Source: JALHTV01 sp049510055
Lineage (GTDB): Bacteria > Planctomycetota > Phycisphaerae > SM23-33
Length of the DNA stretch: 58,133 nt
Assembly: GCA_049510055.1 (NCBI GenBank)
Contig: JBEKZI010000004.1
Location: 1 to 58,133 of the forward strand
Direction of reading: 5' to 3'
Positions within the stretch are counted from its first letter, which is position 1. The number at the start of each line of letters is the position of its first letter. Shown here piece by piece: positions 1 through 8,390 of the stretch. The notes below the pieces were generated by a model that did no database searches, was not told the DNA's origin, and worked only from the letters and a program-made list of their open reading frames with translations. The translations under genes were made by a program, and so were the position numbers.

Positions 1-1240
1 ACGCGAAGGCCGACGCCGCCAAAATGCATCCGGTCCCGCCGACCATCACCGCCACCGGCGCGCCGAACGCCCCAGCCAATCCGCCGGCCAAAAGGTTGCC
101 GAACGGCCCCATGCCCCCGAAACAAAGGGTATAGAAACTCATGACCCTCCCGCGCTTATCGTCATCCACCAGGGTCTGGATCAGCGAGTTGGTCCCCACC
201 ATCTGAACCATGGTGCCGAACCCGGCCGCCACAAGTAGCGCCATTGACAGTAGTTGAAGACGCGACATCCCGAAAGCAATCAACGCCCCGCCGAACAGGC
301 AGCAGGCCATGACTAGGATCTTGCCCAAGCCTCGAACGGAGTGGCGGCTGGCCATGTAGAACACACCCACGATGGCCCCGGCGCCGATGGAGGCCATCAG
401 CATTCCCTGCGTCCTGGACGTGCCGTGCAGGATGTTCTTGGCGAACACCGGCAACAGGACGGTGTAGGGCATGCCCAGCAAACTGATAGCCGCCACCAGC
501 ATCAGCAGCGAGCGGATGGGGGTAAAGCCGATGGCATACCGGGCGCCCTCCTTGAGGTTGGCCAAAATGCTTTTCTCGGCCGCGGGGCGGCGGTGGTGGT
601 GGACGGTCATGGCCAGCAGTGCCCCGATCACGGCCAGGTAGCTGGCGGCGTTCAGAACGAAGCACATGCCCTCGCCCAGGCGGTAGATAAGCTCGCCCGC
701 AATGACCGGGCCCAGCAACCGCGGGGCGTTCACGGTCAGGGAGTTCAGCGCCAGGGCGTTGGGCAGGTCCTTGGGCGATTCCAGCATCTCCACGACGAAC
801 GACTGCCGGATCGGGATGTCAAAGGCGTTTACGAGGCCCAGCACCAGGCTCAGGACGATGATGTGCCACACCGCGATGACCCCTGTGAGGGTCAGGATGC
901 CCAATAGGGTCGCCTGGAGCATGGCCGTCGTCTGCGTGGCCACAAGCAACCGGCGGCGGTCGGTGCGGTCGGCCAGAACCCCTGCCAGCGGCGCCAGGCA
1001 AAAGACGGGGATCTGCGCGCAGAAGGCTACCACGCCCAGCAGCACCGTGCTGCCTGTCAGGCGGTACACCAGCCAGCCCAGCGCGGTCTGCTGCATCCAG
1101 GTGCCGATCATCGACGTGCCCTGGCCGAAGAAAAACAGCCGGTAGTTTCGGTGCCGCAAGGCGCGCGCCAGCGAGGCCAGACCCATAGGAGACTTGGCGG
1201 GGTGCGAGGCGTGTTTAGGATGGTCCGTGGCGACGGTCAT
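1..1240 (-). CDS. MFS efflux transporter, EntS/DHA3-like (3' end outside window)
   Basis: Multi-pass major facilitator protein; about 413 residues are visible and the C-terminus runs off the left edge. The reverse-strand reading begins with a soluble N-terminus, then RNYRLFFFGQGTSMIGTWMQ and the loop LADRTDRRRLL, which is the conserved MFS loop 2-3 pattern. The family (MFS_3, enterobactin-exporter-like) pumps small molecules out across the inner membrane by proton antiport; the substrate is unknown. Its ATG (1238-1240) overlaps the stop of the upstream tetR-like gene as ATGA, so the two are co-transcribed and translationally coupled. It is probably controlled by that repressor through the operator at 1922-1939. 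No TM count was computed; the call rests on motif and hydrophobicity. Confidence 0.85.
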   Translation of the reverse strand, partial: MTVATDHPKHASHPAKSPMGLASLARALRHRNYRLFFFGQGTSMIGTWMQQTALGWLVYRLTGSTVLLGVVAFCAQIPVFCLAPLAGVLADRTDRRRLLVATQTTAMLQATLLGILTLTGVIAVWHIIVLSLVLGLVNAFDIPIRQSFVVEMLESPKDLPNALALNSLTVNAPRLLGPVIAGELIYRLGEGMCFVLNAASYLAVIGALLAMTVHHHRRPAAEKSILANLKEGARYAIGFTPIRSLLMLVAAISLLGMPYTVLLPVFAKNILHGTSRTQGMLMASIGAGAIVGVFYMASRHSVRGLGKILVMACCLFGGALIAFGMSRLQLLSMALLVAAGFGTMVQMVGTNSLIQTLVDDDKRGRVMSFYTLCFGGMGPFGNLLAGGLAGAFGAPVAVMVGGTGCILAASAFA

Positions 1241-1893
1241 GAGGATTCTACGGTCTGGGGAGTTTCTGAGGCGGTCGAAAGGGTTGAAAGATTCGTCGGC
1301 AGCAGCGCGCCTCCATTGGCTGAGGCGCCTCGCAGGAACAGTTCCACCACCAATTCGTAGCGGCGTGATTCCTGCGGCGCCTGCCGCAAATCAATTTCGC
1401 GCGTCCGCAGCGCCCCCAGCAGGAAGCTGGCCAGGACTTCGGGGGGGACGTCGGTTCGGATGTGTCCCTGGCACGCCCCGCGGCTGAGGATTTCGGCGAC
1501 GGCCTGGATGAGCGTTTGCCGCTTTTGGAGCCATTTTTCGCGGAGGCGCCCTTTCAACCCCGCCATGCGGTTGTCCTGCGCCTGCATCATGCCGAACAGC
1601 TTGCGGCGTTTTTGGAAGAATCCGCTGATGGCCACGCAGGTGCTCAGGACCTGCTGGGCAAAGGGGGCGGTGGGGGGCACGCGGCGGCGGATCAGGTCGC
1701 ACAGCTCGTCGAATCCGTTGTGGGCCGTCTCGAAGAACAGCTCGTCCTTGGTCTTGAAATGGCGGTAAATCGTGCCCTTGCCGACGTGAGCCTCGCGGGC
1801 GACCTCGTCGGTGGTAACCTCGTGGAATCGTTTGCCGAGAAACAGCCGTTCGGCCGCCTGCATGATTTGTTGACGCTTGTCGCTATTAGTCAT
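1237..1893 (-). CDS. TetR/AcrR family transcriptional repressor
   Basis: 218 residues. The N-terminal TetR helix-turn-helix is clear (residues 8-54: AAERLFLGKRFHEVTTDEVA, then HVGKGTIYRHFKTKDELF). The rest is a divergent helical ligand-binding domain. It heads a two-gene operon with the downstream MFS exporter, the usual arrangement for drug or metabolite efflux under a local repressor. A palindrome overlapping the -10 box of its own promoter suggests autoregulation. The inducer cannot be read from sequence. Confidence 0.93.
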   Translation of the reverse strand: MTNSDKRQQIMQAAERLFLGKRFHEVTTDEVAREAHVGKGTIYRHFKTKDELFFETAHNGFDELCDLIRRRVPPTAPFAQQVLSTCVAISGFFQKRRKLFGMMQAQDNRMAGLKGRLREKWLQKRQTLIQAVAEILSRGACQGHIRTDVPPEVLASFLLGALRTREIDLRQAPQESRRYELVVELFLRGASANGGALLPTNLSTLSTASETPQTVESS

Positions 1894-1921
1894 TGCTGTG
1901 ACTTACGTTGCGGGAACCTTG

Positions 1922-1939
1922 ATACTGACCAGTCAGTAT
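1922..1939. promoter_or_regulatory. Probable TetR operator (8-bp inverted repeat)
   Basis: ATACTGAC-CA-GTCAGTAT is a perfect 8-bp inverted repeat with a 2-bp spacer, 28 bp upstream of the tetR-like start. It overlaps the -10 box of the minus-strand promoter. The half-site closely resembles known TetR/AcrR operators of the ACTGACYRGTCAGT type. Binding by the adjacent regulator is inferred. Confidence 0.8.
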
Positions 1940-1966
1940 TATACTACATCCGTTTTTTGTTCTCAA
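1938..1966 (-). promoter_or_regulatory. Sigma-70-type promoter of the tetR-MFS operon
   Basis: Read on the minus strand: TTGAGA (1961-1966), a 17-bp spacer, then TATAAT (1938-1943). The -10 box shares bases with the operator palindrome, so a bound repressor would block RNA polymerase. Confidence 0.8.
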
Positions 1967-1983
1967 TGTCACAGGGAGGTTGT

Positions 1984-3564
1984 CTATGGCAGCGGTCCTG
2001 GAACCAAGGCGGGCATTTGTTGGCCCTTGCCGGCGAGCTCGGCTGATAAGTACAGCAGAGCCAGGGGGGTTTCGTCGTCCGGCCGCGCCGCCGGGCCCCG
2101 CCAGCCCGAGACGAAGTAACCGTCTTTGAATCGCTGGGCGAGGACATTGTCGGCCACGCGGCAGGCGAGGTCCAAGTACTTCTTTTGCGACGTGGTCCGG
2201 TGAAGCTCGATCAGGCCGAGGATGGTGTAAGGATCGACGCAGGCGGTCTTCAGGTCCACGCCGGTGGGCTCCTGGCCGGGCTGGCCTAAATCCCCAAGGC
2301 CGATGCCGCGGCCGATGTCGCGGACCATCTGCCACAGGAACGCGTCGCTCGACAGCCGGTAGCCCTTCGCGTAGGCCAGGAAGAACTGGCCGTCGGCGGG
2401 GAACGAGCGGAAGGCGTCCCCGGCCGGGCCGTAGTAGCCATCCTTCTCGAAGACGATGCCGGTGAGGATCGTGCCGTCGGTGTGGATGGTGTGGAAGATG
2501 TTCTCGTCGGGGCGGTAGGCCCAGCGGCCGTAGGTGATCAGGTCCTCGATGGCCGAGCGGACGAACTCCTCGCCTGCCTTCCCCAGCATTTCGTACATCG
2601 CCATGCGGGTCATGGCGGCGTAGAAGCAGATGATCCGGATGTGCCTCGGCCGGGAGATCGTCCCTTCGCGGACCACGTGGCCGCAGAGCGTGCCGCTGAA
2701 CTGATGGATCGCCCGGTCGGTCCAGTGGTCGGAGCTGGGCAGGTAGCGGATGCTGTACTGGTAGCCGGCCATGCCGGTGACGGGGTCGCACGTCTCGCGG
2801 TAGCGGTGGTGCAGCCGCTTGGCCCAATCCAGCGGTTTGGACTGGCCGGTGAAGTGGTGAAGCATGGCGGCGGCGTAGTACAGGTCGCTGCCGGTGTTGG
2901 TGAACGTCAGGCCACGGGTGGTGAGCCACACGCCCCGGCCGATGTAGGGATGGTCCCACAGATCCCCGATGGGCTTGTCGTAGCCGCCGTGGCGGTTGAA
3001 GTCCAGCACGGTCCAGTCCAGCACGTGGGCGTTCCAGAAGGCCTGGAGGAACCGCTCGGTGGCCTGGGCGTCCACCTGGTGCATCAGCATGTAGTGGGGG
3101 TAAACGGACTTCAGCTCGTGCGTGGCGGGCACGTAGCCGACCCAATCCTTCGACAAGGCGTCGTAGGAGCAATGGCCGCCCCAATACAGCAGGCCGACGG
3201 AGTCGGTCAGGTTCGCGAAGGCAAATCGCAACGTCTCGGCGGCGGCGTCGCGGTAGGCGGTGCTGCCGGTGACGACGGTCAAGCCATCCAGCACGCGGAG
3301 CAGCGGATGATGCCGCGCGAGATTGCACAGGATCACGTCATTTTGCGTGCGACGGTTGAATCGCCACGGCGCCGGCTTGGCGACGGCGTCAGGCAATGCC
3401 AGTTCGTTCACGAACAGAGGCGTGTGTTTGGGACCATAGACATCTCGGCCATGCTGGATGAGGTTGTCGGCGTGTGTGCGAACGGCAGCCAGATAGGGGC
3501 CAGTGGCCGAGGACTTTTTGTTTTTGTCCTTGTCTTTGGCGCCGCCTCGGGTGGCTCGGGGCAT
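1984..3564 (-). CDS. Polysaccharide lyase family 2-like (exo)pectate lyase
   Basis: 526 residues if started at ATG 3564, which has AAGGAG 8 nt upstream; an in-frame ATG at 3612 has no such site. The sequence has an all-helical barrel look with WGGH (H131), THELK (E150) and DFNRHGGYD (H192). The 42-residue gap between E150 and H192 equals that between the metal-binding Glu and His recalled for PL2 lyases, and H131 sits 19 residues before E150 (21 recalled). PL2 enzymes cleave polygalacturonate or oligogalacturonates by Mn-assisted beta-elimination. No signal peptide is visible, and the lysine-rich N-terminus suggests a cytoplasmic enzyme of PelW type acting on imported oligomers. It is divergent from the sugar-acid operon at 3769. 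Alternative: another (alpha/alpha)-barrel uronate enzyme. Confidence 0.6.
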   Translation of the reverse strand: MPRATRGGAKDKDKNKKSSATGPYLAAVRTHADNLIQHGRDVYGPKHTPLFVNELALPDAVAKPAPWRFNRRTQNDVILCNLARHHPLLRVLDGLTVVTGSTAYRDAAAETLRFAFANLTDSVGLLYWGGHCSYDALSKDWVGYVPATHELKSVYPHYMLMHQVDAQATERFLQAFWNAHVLDWTVLDFNRHGGYDKPIGDLWDHPYIGRGVWLTTRGLTFTNTGSDLYYAAAMLHHFTGQSKPLDWAKRLHHRYRETCDPVTGMAGYQYSIRYLPSSDHWTDRAIHQFSGTLCGHVVREGTISRPRHIRIICFYAAMTRMAMYEMLGKAGEEFVRSAIEDLITYGRWAYRPDENIFHTIHTDGTILTGIVFEKDGYYGPAGDAFRSFPADGQFFLAYAKGYRLSSDAFLWQMVRDIGRGIGLGDLGQPGQEPTGVDLKTACVDPYTILGLIELHRTTSQKKYLDLACRVADNVLAQRFKDGYFVSGWRGPAARPDDETPLALLYLSAELAGKGQQMPALVPGPLP

Positions 3565-3657
3565 CGGGTCGGTCTCCTTGGCTTCCAGAGTCGTCTTCGT
3601 GGAACGCGGCAACGGGGATAATTGTAGCTATGATAACGTTCCTTGCCTTGACAGTCT

Positions 3658-3686
3658 CGCGCAAATCCGATATTTGCGGCAGAAAA
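3658..3686 (+). promoter_or_regulatory. Putative promoter of the dapA-like/pdxA/DUF1537 operon
   Basis: TTGACA (3658-3663), 17-bp spacer, TATTTG (3681-3686), about 80 bp before the first gene. The -35 box is perfect and the -10 box is weak. Confidence 0.45.
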
Positions 3687-3768
3687 GCTCAATAAACCGA
3701 TCCGCCGAACTGCGCCGAGACCGCCGTTCTTTAGAGTTCTTTAGAAAAAAGGCACGTGGAGGATTTTG

Positions 3769-4701
3769 GTGAGCGCGAAAACAGCAAAGCCGCGGGGCGG
3801 AGTGATCGTGCCGATGATCACGCCGCTCACCGACGCGGGCAAACTGGATGAGAAATCCCTCTCGCGAGTGGTGGACCACTTGCTGGCCGGCGGGGTGGAC
3901 GTGATTTTTGTCCTGGGGACCACCGGCGAGGCGGCTTCCCTTTCGGCGGACATGCGGTCGCGCCTCGTGGCGGGGACTGTCGAGCACGTCGGCGGCAGAA
4001 TCCCCGTCTACGCGGGAATTTCCGGCAATTGCCTGGCGGAGTCGCTGGCCGCGGCCAAGGAATACCTGGCGCGGGGCGCCGAGGCCCTCGTGGCCCATCT
4101 GCCGACGTACTTTCCCCTCAACGACGAAGAACAATACCGCTACTTCAAGGCGCTGCTGGACGGCGCCTCCGGTCCGCTGATTCTCTACAACATCCCGCAG
4201 ACCACGAACATGACCATCCCGCTGGACGTGGTGGAGCGGCTGTCGGAGCATCCCAATGCCGCGGGCTTGAAGGACTCCTCTCCCGACGTCGCCCGGACGG
4301 CGGAGCTGCTCATGCGCATGGGCAAGCGGGAGAAGTTCCCGATTTTCATGGGCCACACGGCCTTCGCGGCCCAGGGGCTGGCGCAGGGGGCCGCCGGCTA
4401 TGTGCCCAGCACGGGCAACCTCGCCCCGACCCTCTGCCGTCACCTCTATGAGGCGGCCCGGGCGGGAGAAGTGGACCGCGCCGCCAAGCATCAGGCCGCT
4501 CTCAACACCGTCGGCCGGCTCTATCAGGGCAACCGAAGCGTGGGCCAGTCCATCGCGGCACTGAAGGCGTTGATGAGCGAGGCGAAGCTGTGCGGGCCGG
4601 CGGTCCTGCCGCCCTTGCGGACGCTGGATCCGGCGCAACGCAAGCAACTGCTGGAAGGCCTCAAGGCCGAGAATCTGACGCTGACCGCCCTGGCCAGGTA
4701 A
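3769..4701 (+). CDS. Dihydrodipicolinate synthase/N-acetylneuraminate lyase (DapA) family aldolase
   Basis: 310 residues. GTG at 3769 is preferred because GGAGG lies 6 nt upstream; a TTG one codon earlier is too close to it. Class I aldolase motifs are visible: LGTTGEAASL (GTTGE pyruvate-binding loop), LYNIPQ (active-site Tyr) and AGLKDSS (Schiff-base Lys). The family condenses or cleaves pyruvate with aldehydes. True DapA for lysine synthesis is possible, but the operon with a PdxA homologue and a DUF1537 kinase points to catabolism of a sugar acid, for example a keto-deoxy acid aldolase or dehydratase. It is followed by pdxA-like after 17 bp. Confidence 0.85.
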   Translation: MSAKTAKPRGGVIVPMITPLTDAGKLDEKSLSRVVDHLLAGGVDVIFVLGTTGEAASLSADMRSRLVAGTVEHVGGRIPVYAGISGNCLAESLAAAKEYLARGAEALVAHLPTYFPLNDEEQYRYFKALLDGASGPLILYNIPQTTNMTIPLDVVERLSEHPNAAGLKDSSPDVARTAELLMRMGKREKFPIFMGHTAFAAQGLAQGAAGYVPSTGNLAPTLCRHLYEAARAGEVDRAAKHQAALNTVGRLYQGNRSVGQSIAALKALMSEAKLCGPAVLPPLRTLDPAQRKQLLEGLKAENLTLTALAR

Positions 4702-4718
4702 CGGGAAGCAGGCACGGC

Positions 4719-5783
4719 ATGGGCAGCACACCGGACAAACCATCGGCAGGCGGCAAACCGGCGGTGGCGATCACGATGGGCGATCCGGCCGGCGTGGGGC
4801 CGGAGCTCAGCCTGCGGGTGCTGGTCTCACCGGCCGTGCGGGCCGAGTGCGTGCCGATTGTCTTCGGCGATGCCGACGTCCTGCGGCGCGTGGCCCGGCG
4901 ATGCCGGCTGCCCGCGCCCCGGAACGTAATGGCCTTGGCGCAGTGGCGGAAGTCGCCGCAAACGCACCGGCCGGTGGTCGTGGACTGCCGCGCCCTGGCC
5001 TGCCGGGAGGTCCAACCCGGCCGGGTCAGCGCCGCCTGCGGGCGGGCGGCCTACGCGTACATCCGAGCCTCCATCGCCGCCGCCCTGGCCGGGCACGTCG
5101 CGGCCGTCGTCACCAACCCCATCCACAAGGAATCCCTCAACCGCGCAGGCGTGAACTTTCCCGGGCACACGGAAATCTTCAAGTCCCTCACCGGTGCGAA
5201 AAAAGTCTGCATGATGCTGGTTGGCGGCAAGCTGGCCGTCGGCTTCGTCACGACCCACGTGGGATTCACCGACGTTCCCAACCGCCTGTCGCGCCGGCGG
5301 ATTCTGGACGTCATCGAGCTGACCGCCGGCGCCGTTCGCGCCATCCGCAAGCGGCGGGTGCGGCTGTTGGTCTGCGGGCTGAACCCTCACGCCGGCGAGC
5401 ACGGCCTGTTCGGCCGCCGCGAGGAGCAGCGGCTAATCGAGCCCGCCATCCGGGCCGCCCGGGCCAAAGGCATCGACGTCATCGGCCCGCTGCCGCCGGA
5501 TACCGTCTTCCTGCCGGATCGCCTGAAAAATTGCGACGCCGTCGTGTGCATGTATCATGACCAGGGGCACATTCCGTTCAAGATGCTCGCCTTCCAGTCC
5601 GGCGTGAACGTCACGCTGGGTCTGCCGATCGTCCGAACGTCGGTGGACCACGGGACGGCCTTCGACATCGCCTGGCGGGGGCGGGCCAAGGCCACGAGCC
5701 TGATCGCCGCCGTGCACTGGGCCGTCGCGCTGGCCAAGCGAAGCAGGCGGGGCAGACGGGGCGGGCCGGGTGGGAAAAAATGA
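4719..5783 (+). CDS. PdxA-family 4-phosphohydroxythreonine/4-phosphothreonate dehydrogenase
   Basis: 354 residues from ATG 4719. PdxA landmarks: ITMGDPAGVGPEL near the N-terminus, FPGHTEIF (metal-binding His) and the C-terminal CMYHDQGHIPFK. PdxA oxidises and decarboxylates 4-phosphohydroxy-L-threonine in vitamin B6 synthesis. PdxA2 paralogues instead act on 4-phospho-D-threonate or -erythronate to give dihydroxyacetone phosphate. Its neighbour (DUF1537, 4-bp overlap) is the kinase that makes the PdxA2 substrate, so the catabolic PdxA2 role is favoured. The pyridoxal role cannot be excluded if no other pdxA exists in the genome. Confidence 0.88.
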   Translation: MGSTPDKPSAGGKPAVAITMGDPAGVGPELSLRVLVSPAVRAECVPIVFGDADVLRRVARRCRLPAPRNVMALAQWRKSPQTHRPVVVDCRALACREVQPGRVSAACGRAAYAYIRASIAAALAGHVAAVVTNPIHKESLNRAGVNFPGHTEIFKSLTGAKKVCMMLVGGKLAVGFVTTHVGFTDVPNRLSRRRILDVIELTAGAVRAIRKRRVRLLVCGLNPHAGEHGLFGRREEQRLIEPAIRAARAKGIDVIGPLPPDTVFLPDRLKNCDAVVCMYHDQGHIPFKMLAFQSGVNVTLGLPIVRTSVDHGTAFDIAWRGRAKATSLIAAVHWAVALAKRSRRGRRGGPGGKK

Positions 5784-6958
5784 TCACGATCCTGGCCGAC
5801 GATTTCACCGGCGCGGCGGAGGTGGGGGCCGTGGCGCTGCGGTACGGCCTTTCGGCCCAGGTGCAGGACCGGTTCGAAGGCGACGTGGCCACCGATCTCG
5901 GCGAGCGCAGTAAAGTCGGCGTCTTGGTCCTCAACACACACAGCCGCTCGCTGCCGCCGCGAGAAGCCGCCGCCGTCGTGACCGAAACAGCCTGGCCGCT
6001 GCGTCGGCAGGCCAAGTGGGTCTATAAGAAAATCGATTCGGTCCTTCGCGGGCCGGTGGTGGCCGAGGCTCAGGCGGCACTTTCTGCCCTTGGGTTGGCC
6101 CGGGCGCTGCTGGTGCCGGCCAATCCGTTGCTCGGCCGAACTATCCGCGACGGGCAATACTTCATCGGCGGCGTGCCGCTGCATCAGACCGGCTTTGCCG
6201 CAGATCCCGAATTCCCCGCCAGGACCAGCGACGTGCTGGCCCTCCTGGACTGCGGCAAGAAAGGTCCGGTCACGCTGCTGGGGCCCGGCCAGGCGCTGCC
6301 GGCGCGGGGCATTTTTGTCGGCCGGGCCGCCAGCACCGCCGACCTGGCCGCCTGGGCCGCAAAAGTCGATGCGACGACGCTGCCGGTGGGCGGGGCGGAG
6401 TTCTTGGCCGCCGTTCTGGAAGCCAAGGGGCACACGCGCGTGCCTCGGCCCGCCCAGCCGCCGCTTGAAAACCGCCGTCCGATGCTGCTGGTCTGCGGAA
6501 GCTCCCCGCCTCACGCGGCCGAGACAGTGCGGCAGGCCCGTGCTCACGGCGTGGCCGTCCTGCCCATGCCGGCGGAACTCTTGGCTGAGAAGGCTGCCGA
6601 GGCCGACGGGACGACGATCAGGCAGCGGTGGGCTGACGAGGTTGTCGAGGTGCTGACGCGGCGCGGCTCGGCGGTCGTGTCGATAGGGGAGGGCGCCGAC
6701 CGCGGCGGCTGCCCGCAGACGATGCTGGACCGTCTGGCTGACGTGGTCGCGGCCGTGCTGGGACGGATGCGCGTCGGCCACGTGTGCATGGAAGGCGGCG
6801 CGACGGCTTGGACGTTGGTGCGGCGGCTGGGATGGCGGCGGTTCAACGTGCGGCGCGAATTGGCGCCCGGCGTGGCGTCGCTGCAAGTGATCGGCGGCGG
6901 CCCGGCGGTTACAATAAAACCGGGCAGCTACGCCTGGCCGGAGGAAATCTGGTCCTGA
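5780..6958 (+). CDS. DUF1537 four-carbon acid sugar kinase
   Basis: 392 residues; the start overlaps the pdxA-like stop as ATGA. The N-terminal domain begins ITILADDFTGAAEVG, the hallmark of DUF1537 acid sugar kinases; the C-terminal nucleotide-binding domain carries GGATAWTLVRRLGW and ends GSYAWPEEIW. Known members phosphorylate D-threonate, D-erythronate or related C4 acids, feeding PdxA2 dehydrogenases. With the aldolase and PdxA homologue it forms a three-gene catabolic unit. The exact substrate is not readable. Confidence 0.88.
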   Translation: MITILADDFTGAAEVGAVALRYGLSAQVQDRFEGDVATDLGERSKVGVLVLNTHSRSLPPREAAAVVTETAWPLRRQAKWVYKKIDSVLRGPVVAEAQAALSALGLARALLVPANPLLGRTIRDGQYFIGGVPLHQTGFAADPEFPARTSDVLALLDCGKKGPVTLLGPGQALPARGIFVGRAASTADLAAWAAKVDATTLPVGGAEFLAAVLEAKGHTRVPRPAQPPLENRRPMLLVCGSSPPHAAETVRQARAHGVAVLPMPAELLAEKAAEADGTTIRQRWADEVVEVLTRRGSAVVSIGEGADRGGCPQTMLDRLADVVAAVLGRMRVGHVCMEGGATAWTLVRRLGWRRFNVRRELAPGVASLQVIGGGPAVTIKPGSYAWPEEIWS

Positions 6959-7022
6959 TTCCTGGTGCGGGCGGCAGGTCGTGGTCGATGAACTCCAAGG
7001 CAGTCTGAGAAAATAGAAAGCC

Positions 7023-7200
7023 GCTCGGAAATCAAAAATCCGAAACACCAAGCACGAAATTCGAAACAATCTTAAAAAGACAAAGCTGCAATGACCCAAA
7101 CATCTCAGCAGAAAGGTTGACGGCTTGGCTTTTTGTTGTATTTGAAAATTGCTGTTTGTTTCGTGCTTCGGATTTGTCGTTTCGTGCTTTTGATTGTAGC
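7023..7200. repeat. AT-rich MITE-like element with imperfect inverted ends
   Basis: A clearly AT-rich island between DUF1537 and tRNA-Leu. The left arm (about 7029-7071) and the reverse complement of the right arm (about 7152-7196) share AATCAAAA followed by reiterated CGAAA, GCACGAAA and ATCCGAA words, giving an imperfect inverted repeat of about 40 bp per arm. It encodes nothing credible. Such AT-rich reiterated blocks in GC-rich genomes are typical of non-autonomous repeats; no target duplication was confirmed. Confidence 0.45.
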
Positions 7201-7227
7201 TTGAACCTTCGGTTTTGCTGCAATTAT

Positions 7228-7313
7228 GGCCCGGTGGCGGAACTGGCAGACGCAAGGGATTTAAAATCCCTTGTCCGGAAACGGACGTGTGGGTTCAAAT
7301 CCCGCCCGGGCCA
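7228..7313 (+). tRNA. tRNA-Leu (anticodon UAA)
   Basis: 86 nt. Acceptor stem GGCCCGG (7228-7234) pairs with CCGGGCC (7306-7312), discriminator A at 7313. The D-arm has the usual TGGCGGAACTGGCAGACGC. The anticodon stem AGGGA/TCCCT encloses the loop TTTAAAA, giving anticodon UAA. A long class II variable arm (TGTCCGGAAACGGACGT) and the T-arm GTGGG-TTCAAAT-CCCGC follow. The 3' CCA is not encoded. A terminator lies 2 nt downstream. Confidence 0.97.
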
Positions 7314-7315
7314 TG

Positions 7316-7344
7316 AAAAATGCTCCCCCTACGGGAGCATTTTT
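7316..7344 (+). terminator. Rho-independent terminator after tRNA-Leu
   Basis: AAAAATGCTCCC (7316-7327) and GGGAGCATTTTT (7333-7344) form a 12-bp stem with a 5-nt loop ending in a T-run. Confidence 0.85.
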
Positions 7345-7411
7345 CATAGAGCAGGTGAGCAGGAGAAACGGCAATTGGCCAAACAGTCAAATAGTCGAAC
7401 AGTCGAATAGT

Positions 7412-8209
7412 CTATCCACTCGGTTGCTTAAGAATTTCTGCGAAGAAATCCTTCATGGCCTGCCAGGACCGCCGGTCGGCCTCGGCGTTGTAGGCGACGT
7501 TCTTGGAGGGGTCGTTGCCATTGGCGGAGTTGGTGAAGCCGTGGACGGCGCCGCCGTACAGAACGATCTGGTAGTCCACCTTGCCGGCGCGCATCTCATC
7601 CTCGAAGGCGGCGATCTGCGACAGCGGCACGCTGCGGTCGTCGGCGCCGCTGAGCACCAGCACCTTGCATTTGATGTTCTTGCCGTCGGCCGGGGTGGGG
7701 GTATCCAGCCCGCCGTGGAAGCTGATCACACCGGCGATATCGGCCCCGCTGCGGGCCAGTTCCAGCACCACCGTGCCGCCGAAGCAGTAGCCGATGGCCG
7801 TGATGCGCTTGGCGTCCACGCGCGGATTGGCCTTGGCCGCCTCCAGGGCCGCCGTGATTCGCTGGCGCATAAGTTTACGATCCGACCTCAACTTGCCGGC
7901 CAGTTCGCCCGCCTGCTTGGCGTCGGTGGCCAGGACGCCCTTGCCGTACATGTCGACGGCGAAGGCCACGTACCCCATCTCCGCCAATTGGCGGGCGCGG
8001 CCTTTGGCGTAATCGTTCAATCCCCACCACTCGTGCACGACCAGCACCAGCGGCTGCGGGGCCTTGGCTGAATCGTCGTAGGCCAAGTAGCCTTCCAGGG
8101 CCGTGTCGCCATCCTTGTATTCCACCGCCTCGGTCTTGATCGCCGCCGAGGCCGACGCAGCCGCCATCGCCGCGGCCGCAATCATTGAGGTCATCACTAT
8201 TCCGCTCAT
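7412..8209 (-). CDS. Secreted dienelactone hydrolase family protein
   Basis: 265 residues, preceded by AAGGAG 7 nt before ATG. The N-terminus (1-23, alanine-rich) is a signal peptide. The alpha/beta-hydrolase core has the nucleophile motif GYCFGG (C142), the acid in GADDRSVP (D190/191) and the histidine in VHGF (H223), matching the Cys-Asp-His triad of dienelactone hydrolases; VVHEWWGLN is also typical. Many planctomycete members are generic secreted esterases rather than chlorocatechol enzymes. It is monocistronic and convergent with the tRNA-Leu. Confidence 0.9.
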   Translation of the reverse strand: MSGIVMTSMIAAAAMAAASASAAIKTEAVEYKDGDTALEGYLAYDDSAKAPQPLVLVVHEWWGLNDYAKGRARQLAEMGYVAFAVDMYGKGVLATDAKQAGELAGKLRSDRKLMRQRITAALEAAKANPRVDAKRITAIGYCFGGTVVLELARSGADIAGVISFHGGLDTPTPADGKNIKCKVLVLSGADDRSVPLSQIAAFEDEMRAGKVDYQIVLYGGAVHGFTNSANGNDPSKNVAYNAEADRRSWQAMKDFFAEILKQPSG

Positions 8210-8350
8210 GGTTGTCTCCTTGGTTGAAACTAACCCTTACAAAGAATTGTATGCCCCGCATTACGTGCTTTACCCCCCGGCTGGGGTGGAAAACAGCGGA
8301 TCCGACAGTCCCGCAATCGCAGTTTTTGAGGGTATTTGTCGATTTTGTAA

Positions 8351-8378
8351 TTGACATAATCCAATATGAACATATAAT
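8351..8378 (+). promoter_or_regulatory. Consensus sigma-70 promoter of the PEP-CTERM gene
   Basis: TTGACA (8351-8356), 16-bp spacer, TATAAT (8373-8378): both boxes perfect. It lies about 180 bp before the PEP-CTERM ORF, leaving a long 5' leader. Confidence 0.85.
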
Positions 8379-8390
8379 TTATGCCGTTTC

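Noticed and set aside
2482..3621. Long plus-strand frame opposite the PL2-like gene
   Set aside because: High-GC antisense shadow: low-complexity Gly/Val/Ala composition, no family motif, and the minus strand encodes a recognisable enzyme.
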